Positions 50,206 to 61,225 of a stretch of DNA of 64,000 nt are shown piece after piece. Made by a program: the position numbers and the translations under genes. This DNA is from Pseudomonas viridiflava. Its GTDB lineage: Bacteria > Pseudomonadota > Gammaproteobacteria > Pseudomonadales > Pseudomonadaceae. Position 1 is the stretch's first letter. Every line of letters begins with the position of its first letter. Location of the stretch: positions 124,001-188,000 of the forward strand of contig NZ_UTVH01000031.1 of NCBI RefSeq assembly GCF_900585905.1, read 5' to 3'. The notes below the pieces were generated by a model. The model worked only from the letters and a program-made list of their open reading frames with translations, had not been told where the DNA came from and did not search any database.

Positions 50206-52101
50206 TCAAGCGCTTTGCTCCAACTGACGGCCCGCGCCGCGTTTTTTCAAATGAATCATCAGCAGCGAGATGGCCGCCGGTGTGACGCCGGGGATACGTG
50301 ATGCCTGGCCAAGTGTTTCCGGGCGAGTTATCCCCAGCTTGCCCTGAATTTCCTTGGACAGCCCGGAGATCGTGGTGTAGTCGATATCCACAGGCAGTTT
50401 CGTGTCTTCGCTGGCGCGCAGCCTGGCGATCTCGTCCTGTTGACGATCGATGTAGCCCGCGTATTTCGCCTTGATCTCGACCTGTTCAGCCACTTGCGGA
50501 TCGGGACTGCCGTGGCCGGTAATCGACATCAGGCTGGCGTAATCGATTTCCGGCCGGGTCAACAGGTTCAACAGGTTGTATTCGTGGGTCAGCGGCGTGC
50601 CGAAATGACTGGCAATGGCCTCACCCTGTTCAGTGCCCGGGCGAACCCAGGTGCTTTTCAGCCGCTGCTCTTCCAGGGCGATGTTTTCGCGCTTGGAGCA
50701 GAAGGCTGCCCAGCGTTGATCATCCACCAGACCCAGCTCGCGACCCTTTTCGGTCAGGCGCAGGTCGGCGTTGTCTTCACGCAGGATCAAGCGGTATTCG
50801 GCCCGCGAGGTGAACATTCGGTACGGTTCCTGGGTGCCCAGGGTGATCAGGTCATCCACAAGCACGCCGATGTACGCTTCATCGCGCCGCGGGCACCAGC
50901 TTTCCTTGCCCTGAGCGCGCAGCGCAGCGTTGGTCCCGGCCAGCAAACCCTGGGCACCGGCTTCTTCGTAGCCGGTGGTGCCGTTGATTTGTCCTGCGAA
51001 AAACAGACCCGCGATAACCTTCGTTTCGAGGCTGTACTTCAGATCGCGTGGATCGAAGTAGTCGTATTCGATGGCATAGCCTGGCCGCACGATGTGGGCA
51101 TTTTCCATCCCGCGAATCGAACGCACGATCTGCAATTGCACGTCAAAGGGCAACGACGTCGAAATACCGTTCGGATACAGCTCATGGGTGGTCAGGCCTT
51201 CTGGCTCGATGAACACCTGATGGCTTTCCTTGTCGGCAAACCGATGGATCTTGTCTTCGATGGAGGGGCAATAGCGCGGGCCAACACCTTCGATGACACC
51301 CGAGTACATGGGCGAACGATCCAGGTTGGCAGCGATGATTTCATGAGTCCGGGCGTTGGTATGGGTGATCCAGCAACTGACTTGCGCCGGATGCTGCTCC
51401 TTGGAACCCATGAACGACATGACCGGAATCGGGGTGTCCCCTGGCTGCTCGGTCATGACCGAAAAATCGACCGAACGACCATCGATACGCGGCGGAGTGC
51501 CTGTTTTCAGGCGACCGACCCGCAAGGGTAGCTCGCGAAGACGTCTTGCCAGGGCGATGGAAGGCGGGTCACCGGCGCGGCCACCTGAATAATTCTGCAT
51601 GCCGATGTGGATAAGCCCACCCAGGAAAGTCCCGGTAGTCAATACCACAGCATCGGCCATGAAGCGCAGACCCATCTGGGTGACAACGCCAAGAACCTGA
51701 TCCTGTTCGACAATCAGATCATCACAGGCTTGTTGAAATACCCACAGGTTCGGCTGATTTTCGATGGTTTCGCGAATGGCCGCTTTGTACAGAACTCGGT
51801 CTGCCTGAGCACGAGTTGCCCGCACGGCCGGGCCTTTGCGGCTATTGAGCACGCGAAACTGAATACCGCCCTTGTCGGTGGCCATCGCCATCGCGCCACC
51901 GAGGGCATCGATTTCCTTGACCAGGTGGCTTTTGCCGATTCCGCCAATGGCGGGGTTGCAACTCATCTGGCCGAGGGTTTCCACGTTGTGCGTCAGCAGC
52001 AGGGTTTTTACACCCATGCGTGCCGACGCCAGTGCGGCCTCGGTACCGGCATGACCGCCACCGATGACGATCACTTCAAAACGGGAAGGGAAATCCACCA
52101 C
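50206..52101 (-). CDS. mnmG: tRNA uridine-5-carboxymethylaminomethyl modification enzyme
   Basis: 631 residues, FAD-binding ([19 protein letters not shown] at the N terminus), with the signatures [15 protein letters not shown] and [17 protein letters not shown]. With MnmE it installs the cmnm5 group at the wobble uridine. Unusually, its partner mnmE lies beyond an inserted iron-uptake module. Confidence 0.97.
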   Translation of the reverse strand: MVDFPSRFEVIVIGGGHAGTEAALASARMGVKTLLLTHNVETLGQMSCNPAIGGIGKSHLVKEIDALGGAMAMATDKGGIQFRVLNSRKGPAVRATRAQADRVLYKAAIRETIENQPNLWVFQQACDDLIVEQDQVLGVVTQMGLRFMADAVVLTTGTFLGGLIHIGMQNYSGGRAGDPPSIALARRLRELPLRVGRLKTGTPPRIDGRSVDFSVMTEQPGDTPIPVMSFMGSKEQHPAQVSCWITHTNARTHEIIAANLDRSPMYSGVIEGVGPRYCPSIEDKIHRFADKESHQVFIEPEGLTTHELYPNGISTSLPFDVQLQIVRSIRGMENAHIVRPGYAIEYDYFDPRDLKYSLETKVIAGLFFAGQINGTTGYEEAGAQGLLAGTNAALRAQGKESWCPRRDEAYIGVLVDDLITLGTQEPYRMFTSRAEYRLILREDNADLRLTEKGRELGLVDDQRWAAFCSKRENIALEEQRLKSTWVRPGTEQGEAIASHFGTPLTHEYNLLNLLTRPEIDYASLMSITGHGSPDPQVAEQVEIKAKYAGYIDRQQDEIARLRASEDTKLPVDIDYTTISGLSKEIQGKLGITRPETLGQASRIPGVTPAAISLLMIHLKKRGAGRQLEQSA

Positions 52102-52637
52102 GCACCTCGTGCCTGTTGTAGATGGGAATTTGGGATAGCTGGCAAGTATAGGGACTTAGGCACCCTGAATGAAACCTCTTGGACAAAATTTAACCAGCTG
52201 TGGAAAAGTCCCGATATAGAAATTAAAAAGAGAGAAGATTTATAGAACCTTTATTTTTAATGCTATTTCTACTGCAGCACCTTTCTGTGGATAGATCTCC
52301 ACAGACCTTATTTTACGTTGTGTACAGAGATTCAAAAGGTTGTGATCATGTGGCCTTGAGCGATTGGGATAACCGCCCGGAGCCTGTGGATTAAACACCT
52401 ACTTATCCACAGAAAGGGTTACGCTCAGATTTCCCCCCCTGTTATCAACTGCCCTTATCGGTCGTTATCCACAGGGCTTAAGTGAGAAAATCAGCGCCAA
52501 TTAACTCCTGCAGACCGCATTCAGTGATGCAAAGGGAGCGCTGGATTCGAGCCAAGGGGGTATTGAGGGCAAAGAGCACGCTTAGAGATGTGACCAAAAC
52601 GACCAAAAAATGGCTATTGTGAGTTCAACGGACAAAA
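52102..52637. other. Region upstream of mnmG with DnaA boxes
   Basis: No gene. An AT-rich stretch (about 52200-52340) is followed by DnaA boxes TTATCCACA at 52403-52411 and 52465-52473, with near matches (TGTGGATAG around 52287, TGTGGATTA around 52385). It could regulate mnmG or act as an accessory initiation or titration site. Confidence 0.6.
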
Positions 52638-52656
52638 GCTAATAATAGCCATTATC
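52638..52656. promoter_or_regulatory. Fur-box-like site
   Basis: On the minus strand this 19-mer matches the Fur consensus at 14 of 19 positions (GATAATG at one end). It lies about 20 bp before the ECF sigma factor ATG, the usual position for Fur control of FecI-type genes. Confidence 0.65.
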
Positions 52657-52675
52657 ATTAACCTACCCTTATCCC

Positions 52676-53182
52676 ATGCCTTCCTACTCCCATACGGCCG
52701 CCGTGCAATGCATGTATGAAGCCCATCACTCATGGTTGAACACCTGGCTCAAGGCCAGACTGAACAACGCCTGCGATGCCGCTGATGTAGCCCAGGACAC
52801 TTTCGTTCGTATTCTTGGCGCTTCCAATGCTGCGTCTATACGTGAGCCACGTGATTACCTGGCCACGGTAGCTCGCGGTCTGGTCATTGATCGTTACAGG
52901 CGCAGGGCGATTGAACAGGCTTACCTGCAGACGTTGGCCCACAGGCCGGAATCAACTGTTATCAGCGAAGAAGACAAGGCCTTGATCATCGAAACCTTGA
53001 TGGCTGTGGATAAAGCGCTGAGTGAACTGGGGGCACGTACCCAGCATATTTTTATCCTTTCGCAGATCGATGGGCTGACTTATCAACAGATTGCTGCTCA
53101 GTTGAAGGTGTCCCTGACCACGGTGAAGAAGCATATGGTCCGTGCGTTTACTGAATGCAGCATGCTCATGGCGCAGATGTGA
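52676..53182 (+). CDS. FecI-type ECF sigma factor
   Basis: 168 residues. Region 2 (AADVAQDTFVRILG ... REPRDYLATVARGLVIDRYRR, interrupted here) and region 4 (LDGLTYQQIAAQLKVS-like: DGLTYQQIAAQLKVSLTTVK) follow the iron-starvation sigma factor pattern. It should activate the TonB-dependent receptor downstream when the receptor binds its ligand. It is preceded by a Fur-box-like site. Confidence 0.9.
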   Translation: MPSYSHTAAVQCMYEAHHSWLNTWLKARLNNACDAADVAQDTFVRILGASNAASIREPRDYLATVARGLVIDRYRRRAIEQAYLQTLAHRPESTVISEEDKALIIETLMAVDKALSELGARTQHIFILSQIDGLTYQQIAAQLKVSLTTVKKHMVRAFTECSMLMAQM

Positions 53183-54126
53183 GCGCTCTTCCCGACCGCA
53201 CGGTGTTCGAGGCTGCCGCCAGTTGGTATGTGCACTTTCAAAGTGAGCCTTTGACGCAGGAAGACCAGACAGCCTGGCGCCTCTGGCTGGAAAGCGACCC
53301 CGCCCACAAGATTGCCTGGGAGCGAATGGAACACCTGCAACGAGGTCTTGGCGGCTTGTCTCCTGACCTGACTCGGCGCGTTTTGTCAGCCCCTCAACCA
53401 CGTCGGCATGTGCTCAAGTCGCTGTTGGCTTTGGCAGGCACCGGCTATGTCGGATGGAATCTTCAACAGCACACTGCATTGACGAACATGTGGGCTGACT
53501 ACCGCACGCCGGTAGGTCAGCGTCGACACGTCGAGCTGGCGGACGGCAGTCAGCTCGAGCTGAACACTGACACCGCGATAGACGTGTCATTTGATAGCCA
53601 TCAGCGGCTGATTCGTTTGCGTGACGGTGAAATTCTGATTCGTACCGGCAAACGAGGGGATACGCGGCCGTTCTATGTCGAGACTCGAGACGGCAGAGTC
53701 CAGGCGCTCGGTACTCGATTTGTTGTCAGGCAAATGGAATACGGCACTCGAGTCGGGGTTCTGGAGGATCGTGTCAGCATCCAGCCTGCCCATTCATTAG
53801 CCTCGCCGAGCCTGTTGACGGTGGGCCAGGGGATAGTTTTCAACACTGAAAGGGTTGGCCCCACCCGTATTTATTCACAGGCCGAAACGGCGTGGACCGA
53901 TGGCCAGCTCTTGGTTACGGATGTGCGGCTGGGTGATGTCATCAAGGAGTTGGCCCGATATCGCCCCGGGATAATGCAGTGTGATGAACAGGCTGCCAGC
54001 TTGCGGGTGTCTGGTGCTTTTCGTCTGGATGCTGCAGAGGCAGTCCTGACCAATCTGCAGGCAACGCTGCCTATTAGAGTGATTTACTTCACTCGTTATT
54101 GGGTGTCTGTGAAGCGTATCGTCTGA
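53179..54126 (+). CDS. FecR-type sigma regulator
   Basis: 315 residues from a GTG overlapping the sigma stop. The N-terminal cytoplasmic part carries the FecR pattern (AAASWYVHFQSE, WRLWLESDPAHKIAWERME), a hydrophobic segment follows (HVLKSLLALAGTGYVGW, with a twin-Trp-free start), then the periplasmic FecR domain (GQRRHVELADGSQLELNTDTAI, shown as two parts RRHVELADGSQ and LELNTDTAI). It passes the receptor's signal to the sigma factor. Confidence 0.9.
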   Translation: MSALPDRTVFEAAASWYVHFQSEPLTQEDQTAWRLWLESDPAHKIAWERMEHLQRGLGGLSPDLTRRVLSAPQPRRHVLKSLLALAGTGYVGWNLQQHTALTNMWADYRTPVGQRRHVELADGSQLELNTDTAIDVSFDSHQRLIRLRDGEILIRTGKRGDTRPFYVETRDGRVQALGTRFVVRQMEYGTRVGVLEDRVSIQPAHSLASPSLLTVGQGIVFNTERVGPTRIYSQAETAWTDGQLLVTDVRLGDVIKELARYRPGIMQCDEQAASLRVSGAFRLDAAEAVLTNLQATLPIRVIYFTRYWVSVKRIV

Positions 54127-54218
54127 GCCTGAAAATTTTTCAGCGAGGGTTATCTTTTTCGGTTCTGGCACGGCCCTACATGTAAATAGACATTCACTAC
54201 CTCGGGGCTTTAATAAAA

Positions 54219-56660
54219 ATGCGTTTCCCACCTCTTGCGTTCCGTGCCCGGCAGCACCTTTCTCGAAAATGCATCGGCTACAGCTTGCTACTGGCGGCCG
54301 GCGGACTGGGGAGCGCAATGACAACCGACAGCGTCATGGCTGCCGCTGCGGTTCAGAGCTACAGCATCAGCGCGGGGCCGCTGGACAGTGCCTTGAATCA
54401 GTTTGCGCTGGCTTCCAATGTGATCCTTTCATTCGCTCCGCAACAGACAGTTGGCCGCTCAACTGCGGGCCTGCGCGGTAAGTATTCTGTAGAACAAGGT
54501 TTTGCAGTACTGCTGCAGGGTGCGAATTTGCAGGTCGTTGCACAGGCTCCCGGGAGCTACGTCCTGCAAACGGTGCCTGAGGATGGACCGATTGTTTTAT
54601 CACCGACGAACATAGACAGTACCCAATCCGGCAGTTTTGCGTTAGCGGATCGCGGCTACAAGGCGGAAAACAGTCGGGCGGGTACTAAAACCAGCACGCC
54701 ACTTGCCGAAACACCGCGCTCTGTTTCGGTCGTCACCGCGCAACGCATGAAGGATCAGAAAACCCAGACCCTCACAGAGGCGCTGGGTTATGTGCCGGGT
54801 ATTTTTGCGCCCCCTTTCGCTGCGGGCGACAACCTGGCGGGTGACCTGTTCTTCATCCGGGGTTTCAATGCCACCGACTACGGCTATGGCTTGATGCGTG
54901 ACGGGTTGCGTGTGCAGGGCAATCGTTACGACACCACCACAGAGCCTTACGGACTTGAAAGGGTGGAAATATTCCGTGGACCATCGTCGATTCTGTACGG
55001 CGAAAATGCGCCGGGCGGTCTGGTCAATCTGGTAAGCAAGCGCCCAACCGATAACGCTCAGGGCGAGGTCCAACTCAGCTACGGCTCCAACAACCGCCGG
55101 CAATTGGGTGTGGATGTTTCGGGTCCGTTGAATGAAAGCGGTAATGTTCTGGGCCGCGTGGTCATGCTCGGGCGTAACGCTGACACACAGACTGATCACG
55201 TGCCCGATGATCGGCTGTATATCGCACCTTCGCTGACATTGAATTTCGATGATTACAACAGCCTGACGCTGCTGACTAACTATCAGAAAGACCACACAAA
55301 TATGGAACTGGGGTTGCCCGCTGCGGGGACCTTATTGCGCAACCCTAACGGCAAACTGGACAAGGACACCATGCTCGGCGTTCCAGGCTGGAATACGTTC
55401 GAACGTGAAATGTGGAGTGCCGGTTATGAGTTCAGCCACAGCTTCAACGATGACTGGCAATTCCGGCAAAACGCTAGATACATGCAGTCGCGCCTCACCC
55501 GGCATGAGACCTGGCCGGGAAATCTCGATAAGGCGGGGTTCGGTACCCAACTGAACGTCACAGCTTATGATCGCTATAACAAATCAATGGTTTACTCGCT
55601 GGATAACCAACTGGAGGGTAAGTTCAACAGCGGAGGTCTGGACAATACCGTTCTGTTGGGTGCCAGTGTTGACCGCACCTCATTCAACCAGGACTGGGAT
55701 GCGGGCTTTGCGGGCCGCATCAATATGTATGACCCCGTTTACTCAGGGGACCCAGTCACATCCACTGCCGTGCAGAACACGCTTCTTGAGCAACAGATGC
55801 AGGGGCTGTACGGACAGCTCCAGAGCAAATACGACCATTGGATCTTTTTGCTGGGAGGCCGTCAGGATTGGGTCGACAGCGATTTTCGCAACAAGCTGGC
55901 CCCGGCGGGTAACCTTGGCGCCAGCGACAAGAAGTTCAGTTACCAGGGCGGGGTCATGTACCAGTTTGACAATGGCCTTACCCCCTATGTCAGCTACTCG
56001 ACTGCCTTTGTTCCTGTGCAACAGATATCCAACGGCGGCGCTCCACTGGACCCTATTACCAGTAGCCAATATGAAGTGGGTTTGAAATACGAGCCTCCCG
56101 GTTCGAACACCGCCCTTACGGCTTCCGTCTACGATCTGCGCAAGAAAGACGACACCTACTTCGATACGACCACTGCCAGTTATCGACAGGTTGGCGCAAG
56201 TCGTTCCAAGGGAGTAGAGCTTGAGATCAACAGTGATATCAACCAGAACCTGAACATCACTGCTTCTTATTCCTACACCGATGCCAAAGTGACCAAAGAT
56301 GCCGCAGGTTCGCTTATTGAAGGGCATCAGATCACCGGGGTTCCGCGCAATCAAGCATCCGCCTGGGCTAAATACCGCTTCCTGAACGGCTATCTAGCCG
56401 GGTTACATGTTGGGACAGGTATCCGTTATTTCGACAGCACCTTTTCCTACACTCCGACGACGCTGTACGGGAAACTCGATGCGGGCGACGTGACATTGAT
56501 AGACGCCAACCTTGGCTACCAGATAGACAAGAACTGGTCAGTGGATGTGAACGCCAAGAATCTCTTCGATAAGGAATACGCATCTGGGTGCAACGACGCG
56601 GGACGCTGCTACTGGGGAGAGAGCAGAACGCTGTTAGGCACCGTGAGCTATAACTGGTAG
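54219..56660 (+). CDS. TonB-dependent siderophore receptor with STN signalling domain
   Basis: 813 residues: a signal peptide, an STN domain (about 50-110: YSISAGPLDSALNQFALASN) that contacts FecR, a plug domain (TETPRSVSVVTAQRM-like LAETPRSVSVVTAQRM, FFIRGFNATDYG, RVEIFRGPSSILYGENAPGG) and a 22-strand barrel that ends with Trp (LLGTVSYNW). It is a FpvA/FoxA-type ferric-siderophore transducer. Its ligand is unknown; a xenosiderophore is typical for receptors with their own sigma factor. Confidence 0.93.
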   Translation: MRFPPLAFRARQHLSRKCIGYSLLLAAGGLGSAMTTDSVMAAAAVQSYSISAGPLDSALNQFALASNVILSFAPQQTVGRSTAGLRGKYSVEQGFAVLLQGANLQVVAQAPGSYVLQTVPEDGPIVLSPTNIDSTQSGSFALADRGYKAENSRAGTKTSTPLAETPRSVSVVTAQRMKDQKTQTLTEALGYVPGIFAPPFAAGDNLAGDLFFIRGFNATDYGYGLMRDGLRVQGNRYDTTTEPYGLERVEIFRGPSSILYGENAPGGLVNLVSKRPTDNAQGEVQLSYGSNNRRQLGVDVSGPLNESGNVLGRVVMLGRNADTQTDHVPDDRLYIAPSLTLNFDDYNSLTLLTNYQKDHTNMELGLPAAGTLLRNPNGKLDKDTMLGVPGWNTFEREMWSAGYEFSHSFNDDWQFRQNARYMQSRLTRHETWPGNLDKAGFGTQLNVTAYDRYNKSMVYSLDNQLEGKFNSGGLDNTVLLGASVDRTSFNQDWDAGFAGRINMYDPVYSGDPVTSTAVQNTLLEQQMQGLYGQLQSKYDHWIFLLGGRQDWVDSDFRNKLAPAGNLGASDKKFSYQGGVMYQFDNGLTPYVSYSTAFVPVQQISNGGAPLDPITSSQYEVGLKYEPPGSNTALTASVYDLRKKDDTYFDTTTASYRQVGASRSKGVELEINSDINQNLNITASYSYTDAKVTKDAAGSLIEGHQITGVPRNQASAWAKYRFLNGYLAGLHVGTGIRYFDSTFSYTPTTLYGKLDAGDVTLIDANLGYQIDKNWSVDVNAKNLFDKEYASGCNDAGRCYWGESRTLLGTVSYNW

Positions 56661-56715
56661 CGCTGTGGATAAGTTGGCCACTGTTGAGTTATCCCCAGTG
56701 GCCAAAGCCGCTTAG

Positions 56716-58086
56716 CTACTTTCCGATGCAGAAACTGGAGAAAATCCTGCCAAGCAGATCGTCGGAACTGAATGCACCGGTAATTTCTGCCAGGGACTGT
56801 TGGGCCTGGCGTAGGTCTTCTGCCAACAACTCACCTGCGCCTGCCAATGTCAGCTGGGCCCTGCCGTGCTCGAGCGAGTCACCAGCATGACGCAAGGCTT
56901 CCAGGTGACGCCGGCGGGCGCTGAAGCTGCTTTCAGAGGTTTGTTCGTAGCCCATGCAGGCCTTGAGGTGTTCGCGCAGCAGATCCAGGCCCTCACCGGC
57001 AGACCTGGCACTTAGACTAATGGTGACGTGGCCGTCAGCACTGGTCTGCAGCTGGATAGCGTCTCCACTCAGATCTGCCTTGTTACGGATCAAGGTGACT
57101 TTGGCTGGATCCGGCTTCTGCTCCAGAAACTCTGGCCAAAGGGCAAAGGGGTCGAGTGCCTCCGGCGCCATAGCATCCACCACGAGCAGCACGCGATCAG
57201 CTTCGCCGATGGCCTTCAACGCACGCTGTACGCCAATCTTCTCGACCTGATCTTCCGTATCGCGCAAGCCTGCAGTATCGACGACGTGCAGGGGCATGCC
57301 ATCGATGTGGATATGTTCACGCAGGATGTCCCGGGTAGTACCGGCAATTTCTGTCACGATGGCTGTTTCCTTCCCTGCCAACGCATTCAGCAAGCTGGAT
57401 TTGCCAGCATTGGGCCGACCTGCGATTACCACGGTCATGCCATCACGCAACAAGGCACCCTGCCCGGCCTCCCGCATCACTGTGGATAACTCATCGCGTA
57501 CTGCGTCCAGCATATTCAACACATGCCCATCGGCGAGAAAGTCGATTTCCTCCTCGGGAAAGTCGATCGCGGCTTCGACATAGATGCGCAGGCTGATCAG
57601 CTTTTCGGTCAAATTATCCACACGACGTGAAAAAGCGCCCTGTAACGAACGTAATGCGTTACGAGCCGCCTGTGCGGAACTTGCTTCAATCAGATCGGCG
57701 ATGGCTTCGGCCTGGGCCAGATCCAGCTTGTCATTGAGGAAAGCCCGTTCGCTGAACTCGCCGGGTCTGGCTAGCCGGCTGCCCAATTCCAGGCAGCGTT
57801 GCAGCAGCATGTCGAGAACGATCGGCCCGCCGTGACCTTGCAGCTCGAGAACGTCTTCGCCAGTAAATGAATTGGGCCCCGGGAAATACAGCGCGATGCC
57901 CTCATCGAGGACCTGGCCAGTGCCATCCTTGAAGGGGCCGTAGTGGGCAAATCTGGGTTTGAGCTCTCGTCCTGTGAAGGCGAGGGCCGCTGCGGCAGCC
58001 AGCGGTCCTGAAATACGCACGATGCCTACCCCACCGCGGCCTTGTGCGGTGGCGATGGCTGCAATGGTTTCACGTGGGGCATTCAT
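56716..58086 (-). CDS. mnmE: tRNA modification GTPase MnmE
   Basis: About 456 residues from the ATG at 58086 ([19 protein letters not shown]). G1 [13 protein letters not shown]2/G3 GTTRD and DTAGLRDTE, and the C-terminal CIGK with the tail Cys are present. It works with MnmG on the wobble uridine. Confidence 0.97.
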   Translation of the reverse strand: MNAPRETIAAIATAQGRGGVGIVRISGPLAAAAALAFTGRELKPRFAHYGPFKDGTGQVLDEGIALYFPGPNSFTGEDVLELQGHGGPIVLDMLLQRCLELGSRLARPGEFSERAFLNDKLDLAQAEAIADLIEASSAQAARNALRSLQGAFSRRVDNLTEKLISLRIYVEAAIDFPEEEIDFLADGHVLNMLDAVRDELSTVMREAGQGALLRDGMTVVIAGRPNAGKSSLLNALAGKETAIVTEIAGTTRDILREHIHIDGMPLHVVDTAGLRDTEDQVEKIGVQRALKAIGEADRVLLVVDAMAPEALDPFALWPEFLEQKPDPAKVTLIRNKADLSGDAIQLQTSADGHVTISLSARSAGEGLDLLREHLKACMGYEQTSESSFSARRRHLEALRHAGDSLEHGRAQLTLAGAGELLAEDLRQAQQSLAEITGAFSSDDLLGRIFSSFCIGK

Positions 58087-58164
58087 GGTCCGGCTCCAGG
58101 ACAAATAGCGGATAGCAAAACGCCCCACGAGGGGGCGCCTTGTAAAACTTATTCACAGGCTAGA

Positions 58165-59847
58165 TCAAGCTTCGGCTTTTTTGTTGGCCGCTTCGATCTT
58201 GCGAGTGATGTACGCCTGTTGAGTAATGGACAGCGTGTTGTTCACAACCCAGTACAGAACCAGACCAGCAGGGAACCACAAGAAGAAGAAGGTGAAAACG
58301 ATTGGCATCATTTTCATCACTTTGGCCTGCATCGGATCCGGCGGTGTCGGGTTCAGACGCTGCTGGATGAACATGGTGGCACCCATGATGATCGGCAGGA
58401 TAAAGAACGGGTCCTTGATCGACAGGTCAGTTATCCACAGCAGCCAAGGCGCCTGACGCATCTCTACGCTTTCAAGCAGAACCCAGTACAGCGACAGGAA
58501 CACCGGCATCTGCACGAGGATCGGCAGGCATCCACCCAGCGGGTTGATCTTCTCTTTCTTGTACAGCTCCATCATGGCTTGCGACATTTTCTGCCGGTCA
58601 TCGCCGTGCTGCTCTTTCAAGATAGCCAGTTTCGGTGCCACGGCGCGCATGCGTGCCATGGATTTGTAGCTGGCAGCCGACAGCGGGAAGAACAAGCCTT
58701 TGATCAACATGGTCAGGAAAATGATCGACCAGCCCCAATTACCCACAATCGCGTGGATATGCTGCAGCAACCAGAAGATCGGTTGAGCGATGAACCACAG
58801 AATGCCGTAGTCAACCGTCAACTCCAGACCTGGGGATAACTCTTTGAGCACTGCCTGGCTCTTCGGGCCGGCATAAAGCGTCGCGCTCAACTCACCTTTG
58901 CTTCCCGGTGCCACGGTTACCGCAGGGCCGGTGAAGCCGATGATGTAATTGCCCTGGCTGTCCTTGCGCGTCTGCACAGCGTTGGCCGTGTCCTTGCTCG
59001 GGATCCACGCGGTCACGAAGTAGTGTTGCAACCAGGCAACCCAGCCTCCCTGAACGGTTTCCTTGACCTGACCCTTGTCGATATCTTTCATCGACACTTT
59101 TTTGTAGGGCTCGGCCGCAGTCCACAAGGCAGCACCCAGATAGGTAGCGGTACCGGTGGCTGTTGTCGATGACGGGTCATCGCTGCCGTCACGCTTGAGC
59201 TGGGCAAACAGGTTGCCCGACCATGGCTGCGCGCTTTTGTTGTCGATTTCATAGCTGACGACCAGGTCATACAGGCCGCGCTTGAAGGTAAAGCGCTTGA
59301 TGTAGTTGACGCCGTTGTCCGAGAACTTCAGATCAACCACCAGGTTTTCCTGACCATCGGCCAGCTGGTAGCTCTTCTGTGCAGAGGAATAAACCGGCCG
59401 ACCTGCACCGCGAGCATCAGGACCATTGCTGCCGGTCAGGCCGCTTTGCGCCAGGAAAGTACGCTCGCCGCCATTGTCGAACAACTGAAAGGGCACTTCA
59501 GGATGATCCTGACGACGTGGATACAGCGGCAGTCTCAGCTGTACGACGTCACCACCGACCGGGTCGATTTCCAGATTGAGGACATCGGTTTTGACCTGAA
59601 TCAGATCTTTGCTGACCACAACCGGAGTTTCCAGCGGGGCAACAGCCTGACCGTTTGCACTTGGAACATCAGCACTGCCGGAAGCGTTGTTGCCTGCTGC
59701 CGTGTCGGGAATGCCCGAGGCAGGTGTGCTGGTAGCAACAGTCTGAGTCGGCAAGGCGGCCTGGCCGTAGTCTTGGTTCCATTTCAGAACCCCGACATAG
59801 GTCACGATTGCCAGGGCGACGATCAGGATCGTACGTTTAATATCCAT
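58165..59847 (-). CDS. yidC: Membrane protein insertase YidC
   Basis: 560 residues: an N-terminal helix, a large periplasmic domain, and the conserved insertase core (WGWSIIFLTMLIKGLFFPLS, MMELYKKEKINPLGGCLPIL). It inserts and folds inner-membrane proteins such as the ATP synthase c subunit. Confidence 0.97.
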   Translation of the reverse strand: MDIKRTILIVALAIVTYVGVLKWNQDYGQAALPTQTVATSTPASGIPDTAAGNNASGSADVPSANGQAVAPLETPVVVSKDLIQVKTDVLNLEIDPVGGDVVQLRLPLYPRRQDHPEVPFQLFDNGGERTFLAQSGLTGSNGPDARGAGRPVYSSAQKSYQLADGQENLVVDLKFSDNGVNYIKRFTFKRGLYDLVVSYEIDNKSAQPWSGNLFAQLKRDGSDDPSSTTATGTATYLGAALWTAAEPYKKVSMKDIDKGQVKETVQGGWVAWLQHYFVTAWIPSKDTANAVQTRKDSQGNYIIGFTGPAVTVAPGSKGELSATLYAGPKSQAVLKELSPGLELTVDYGILWFIAQPIFWLLQHIHAIVGNWGWSIIFLTMLIKGLFFPLSAASYKSMARMRAVAPKLAILKEQHGDDRQKMSQAMMELYKKEKINPLGGCLPILVQMPVFLSLYWVLLESVEMRQAPWLLWITDLSIKDPFFILPIIMGATMFIQQRLNPTPPDPMQAKVMKMMPIVFTFFFLWFPAGLVLYWVVNNTLSITQQAYITRKIEAANKKAEA

Positions 59848-59849
59848 GA

Positions 59850-60095
59850 TTACTCGGCCATCGAAGAAGAACGGGAGGTAGGGACAGGCGGAACCGGGTC
59901 ATAACCACCGGGATTCCACGGATGACAGCGACCTAATCGACGAAAGGTCAGCCAGCCACCGCGTAGAAGGCCATGATTTTCAATGGCTTCATACGCGTAG
60001 CAGGAGCAACTGGGGTAGAAACGACAGTGGCTGGCCATCAGCGGGCTGATGGCGTAGCGATAGAACTGGATCGGAACGAGCGCCAGCTTACGCAT
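59850..60095 (-). CDS. yidD: Membrane protein insertion efficiency factor
   Basis: 81 residues, with the conserved [19 protein letters not shown] and [17 protein letters not shown]. It overlaps the rnpA end by 8 bp and precedes yidC. Confidence 0.95.
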   Translation of the reverse strand: MRKLALVPIQFYRYAISPLMASHCRFYPSCSCYAYEAIENHGLLRGGWLTFRRLGRCHPWNPGGYDPVPPVPTSRSSSMAE

Positions 60096-60489
60096 CGGTA
60101 CTGTCTACCCCTGCGATTTCGGTTCTGACTTCAGGAACCGGCCGGCTGCGTGCCAGACGTTTCCAGAGCTTGCCGAAATGCTGAATCAATTCGGGGTTTT
60201 CTACGTCACCCAAACCTTTGCGCGCGACAATCACAATATCCCAACCGACCAAATGGTCTTGGTGTTGGCGAAATGACTCGCGCATCAGGCGTTTCAAGCG
60301 GTTGCGCTCAACGGAAAGCTTGACGCTCTTTTTACCGATAACCAGCCCCAGACGGGGATGATCAAGGTCGTTGTCGCGTGCAAGGAGCAGGAGATTTTTC
60401 CCCGGAACCTTGCCGGTAGGGGAGTCAAAGACTGCCTTGAAATGCCGGGGAGTAAGCAGACGCTTTTCCCGACTGAAGTCCTGACTCAC
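60088..60489 (-). CDS. rnpA: Ribonuclease P protein component
   Basis: 133 residues from the GTG at 60489. The N-terminal [20 protein letters not shown] and the RNR motif [20 protein letters not shown] are present. It starts 16 bp after the rpmH stop, as in other Pseudomonas. The open frame extends upstream through rpmH, but that part is not RnpA-like. Confidence 0.93.
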   Translation of the reverse strand: MSQDFSREKRLLTPRHFKAVFDSPTGKVPGKNLLLLARDNDLDHPRLGLVIGKKSVKLSVERNRLKRLMRESFRQHQDHLVGWDIVIVARKGLGDVENPELIQHFGKLWKRLARSRPVPEVRTEIAGVDSTDA

Positions 60490-60505
60490 CTCCAGTGCCG
60501 GATTA

Positions 60506-60640
60506 TCAAACTGCCAGACGCGCACGACCTTTGGCGCGACGACGCGACAGGACGGCACGGCCGTTCTTGGTGGCCATACGAGCACGGAAACCGTGAGTGC
60601 GAGCGCGTTTGATAGTGCTTGGTTGGAAAGTACGTTTCAT
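60506..60640 (-). CDS. rpmH: 50S ribosomal protein L34
   Basis: 44 residues, starting [20 protein letters not shown] and ending [12 protein letters not shown]. It is very basic and the length is exact for L34. It marks the left side of oriC. Confidence 0.97.
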   Translation of the reverse strand: MKRTFQPSTIKRARTHGFRARMATKNGRAVLSRRRAKGRARLAV

Positions 60641-61225
60641 GGCGTGTTACCTGGTTCGTCCACAACGGGCCGGAATGGCCCCCGTTTTAAGAGACCGGGG
60701 ATTCTAGAGAAAGCAAGCCTCTAGGTCAATTTCCAACCAGCGTTTCCTTCATTTAGTTGTATACCCCACCCGGTCGAGCCTTTTCCGTCAGGATGCCAAA
60801 CCTTGACGACCCTGTTATAGAAATAAAAGAAGAAGAGTATTTAAAGCTTTTTTATAAAGCTTATTAAAGCTAGGGTCCAGGGTGTCTGTGGATAACCCTC
60901 CACAGGCCCCTGAAATCGTGATGTACAGAGAATGACAACACTGTCGACAAGCGGTGCTGCGCCTGTGCTCCGCCATCGGAAAAGCTGTGCATGGAACGGC
61001 TTTTTATCCACAGGGAGTTTATCCACAGCTTTCAAGGTGGGGTTATGCAATGGGCTGAAGGAGGGTTATCCACAGAGCTTATGCACATGCCGTTGGTCGG
61101 CCTGCGGCGCCATATTTCTCTGATTTATACCGCTTTGCGCATGACCTACATGTGGATAAGTCTGGCATCGGCCGGTACAATGGCAGCTGTTTTTGCCTCA
61201 CCGGCCTTTAACCTAGGGGATGTCC
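60641..61225. other. oriC: Chromosomal replication origin (oriC)
   Basis: The rpmH-dnaA intergenic region, the known site of oriC in Pseudomonas. Perfect DnaA boxes lie at 60887-60895 (minus), 61004-61012, 61019-61027, 61066-61074 and 61151-61159 (minus), with a near match at 61079-61087. An AT-rich stretch at about 60815-60870 could be the unwinding element. Confidence 0.92.

Noticed and set aside
58067..58080. GTTTCACGTGGGGC as a parS site
   Set aside because: Only one arm of the palindrome fits, and it lies inside mnmE coding sequence; no consensus parS was found in the window.
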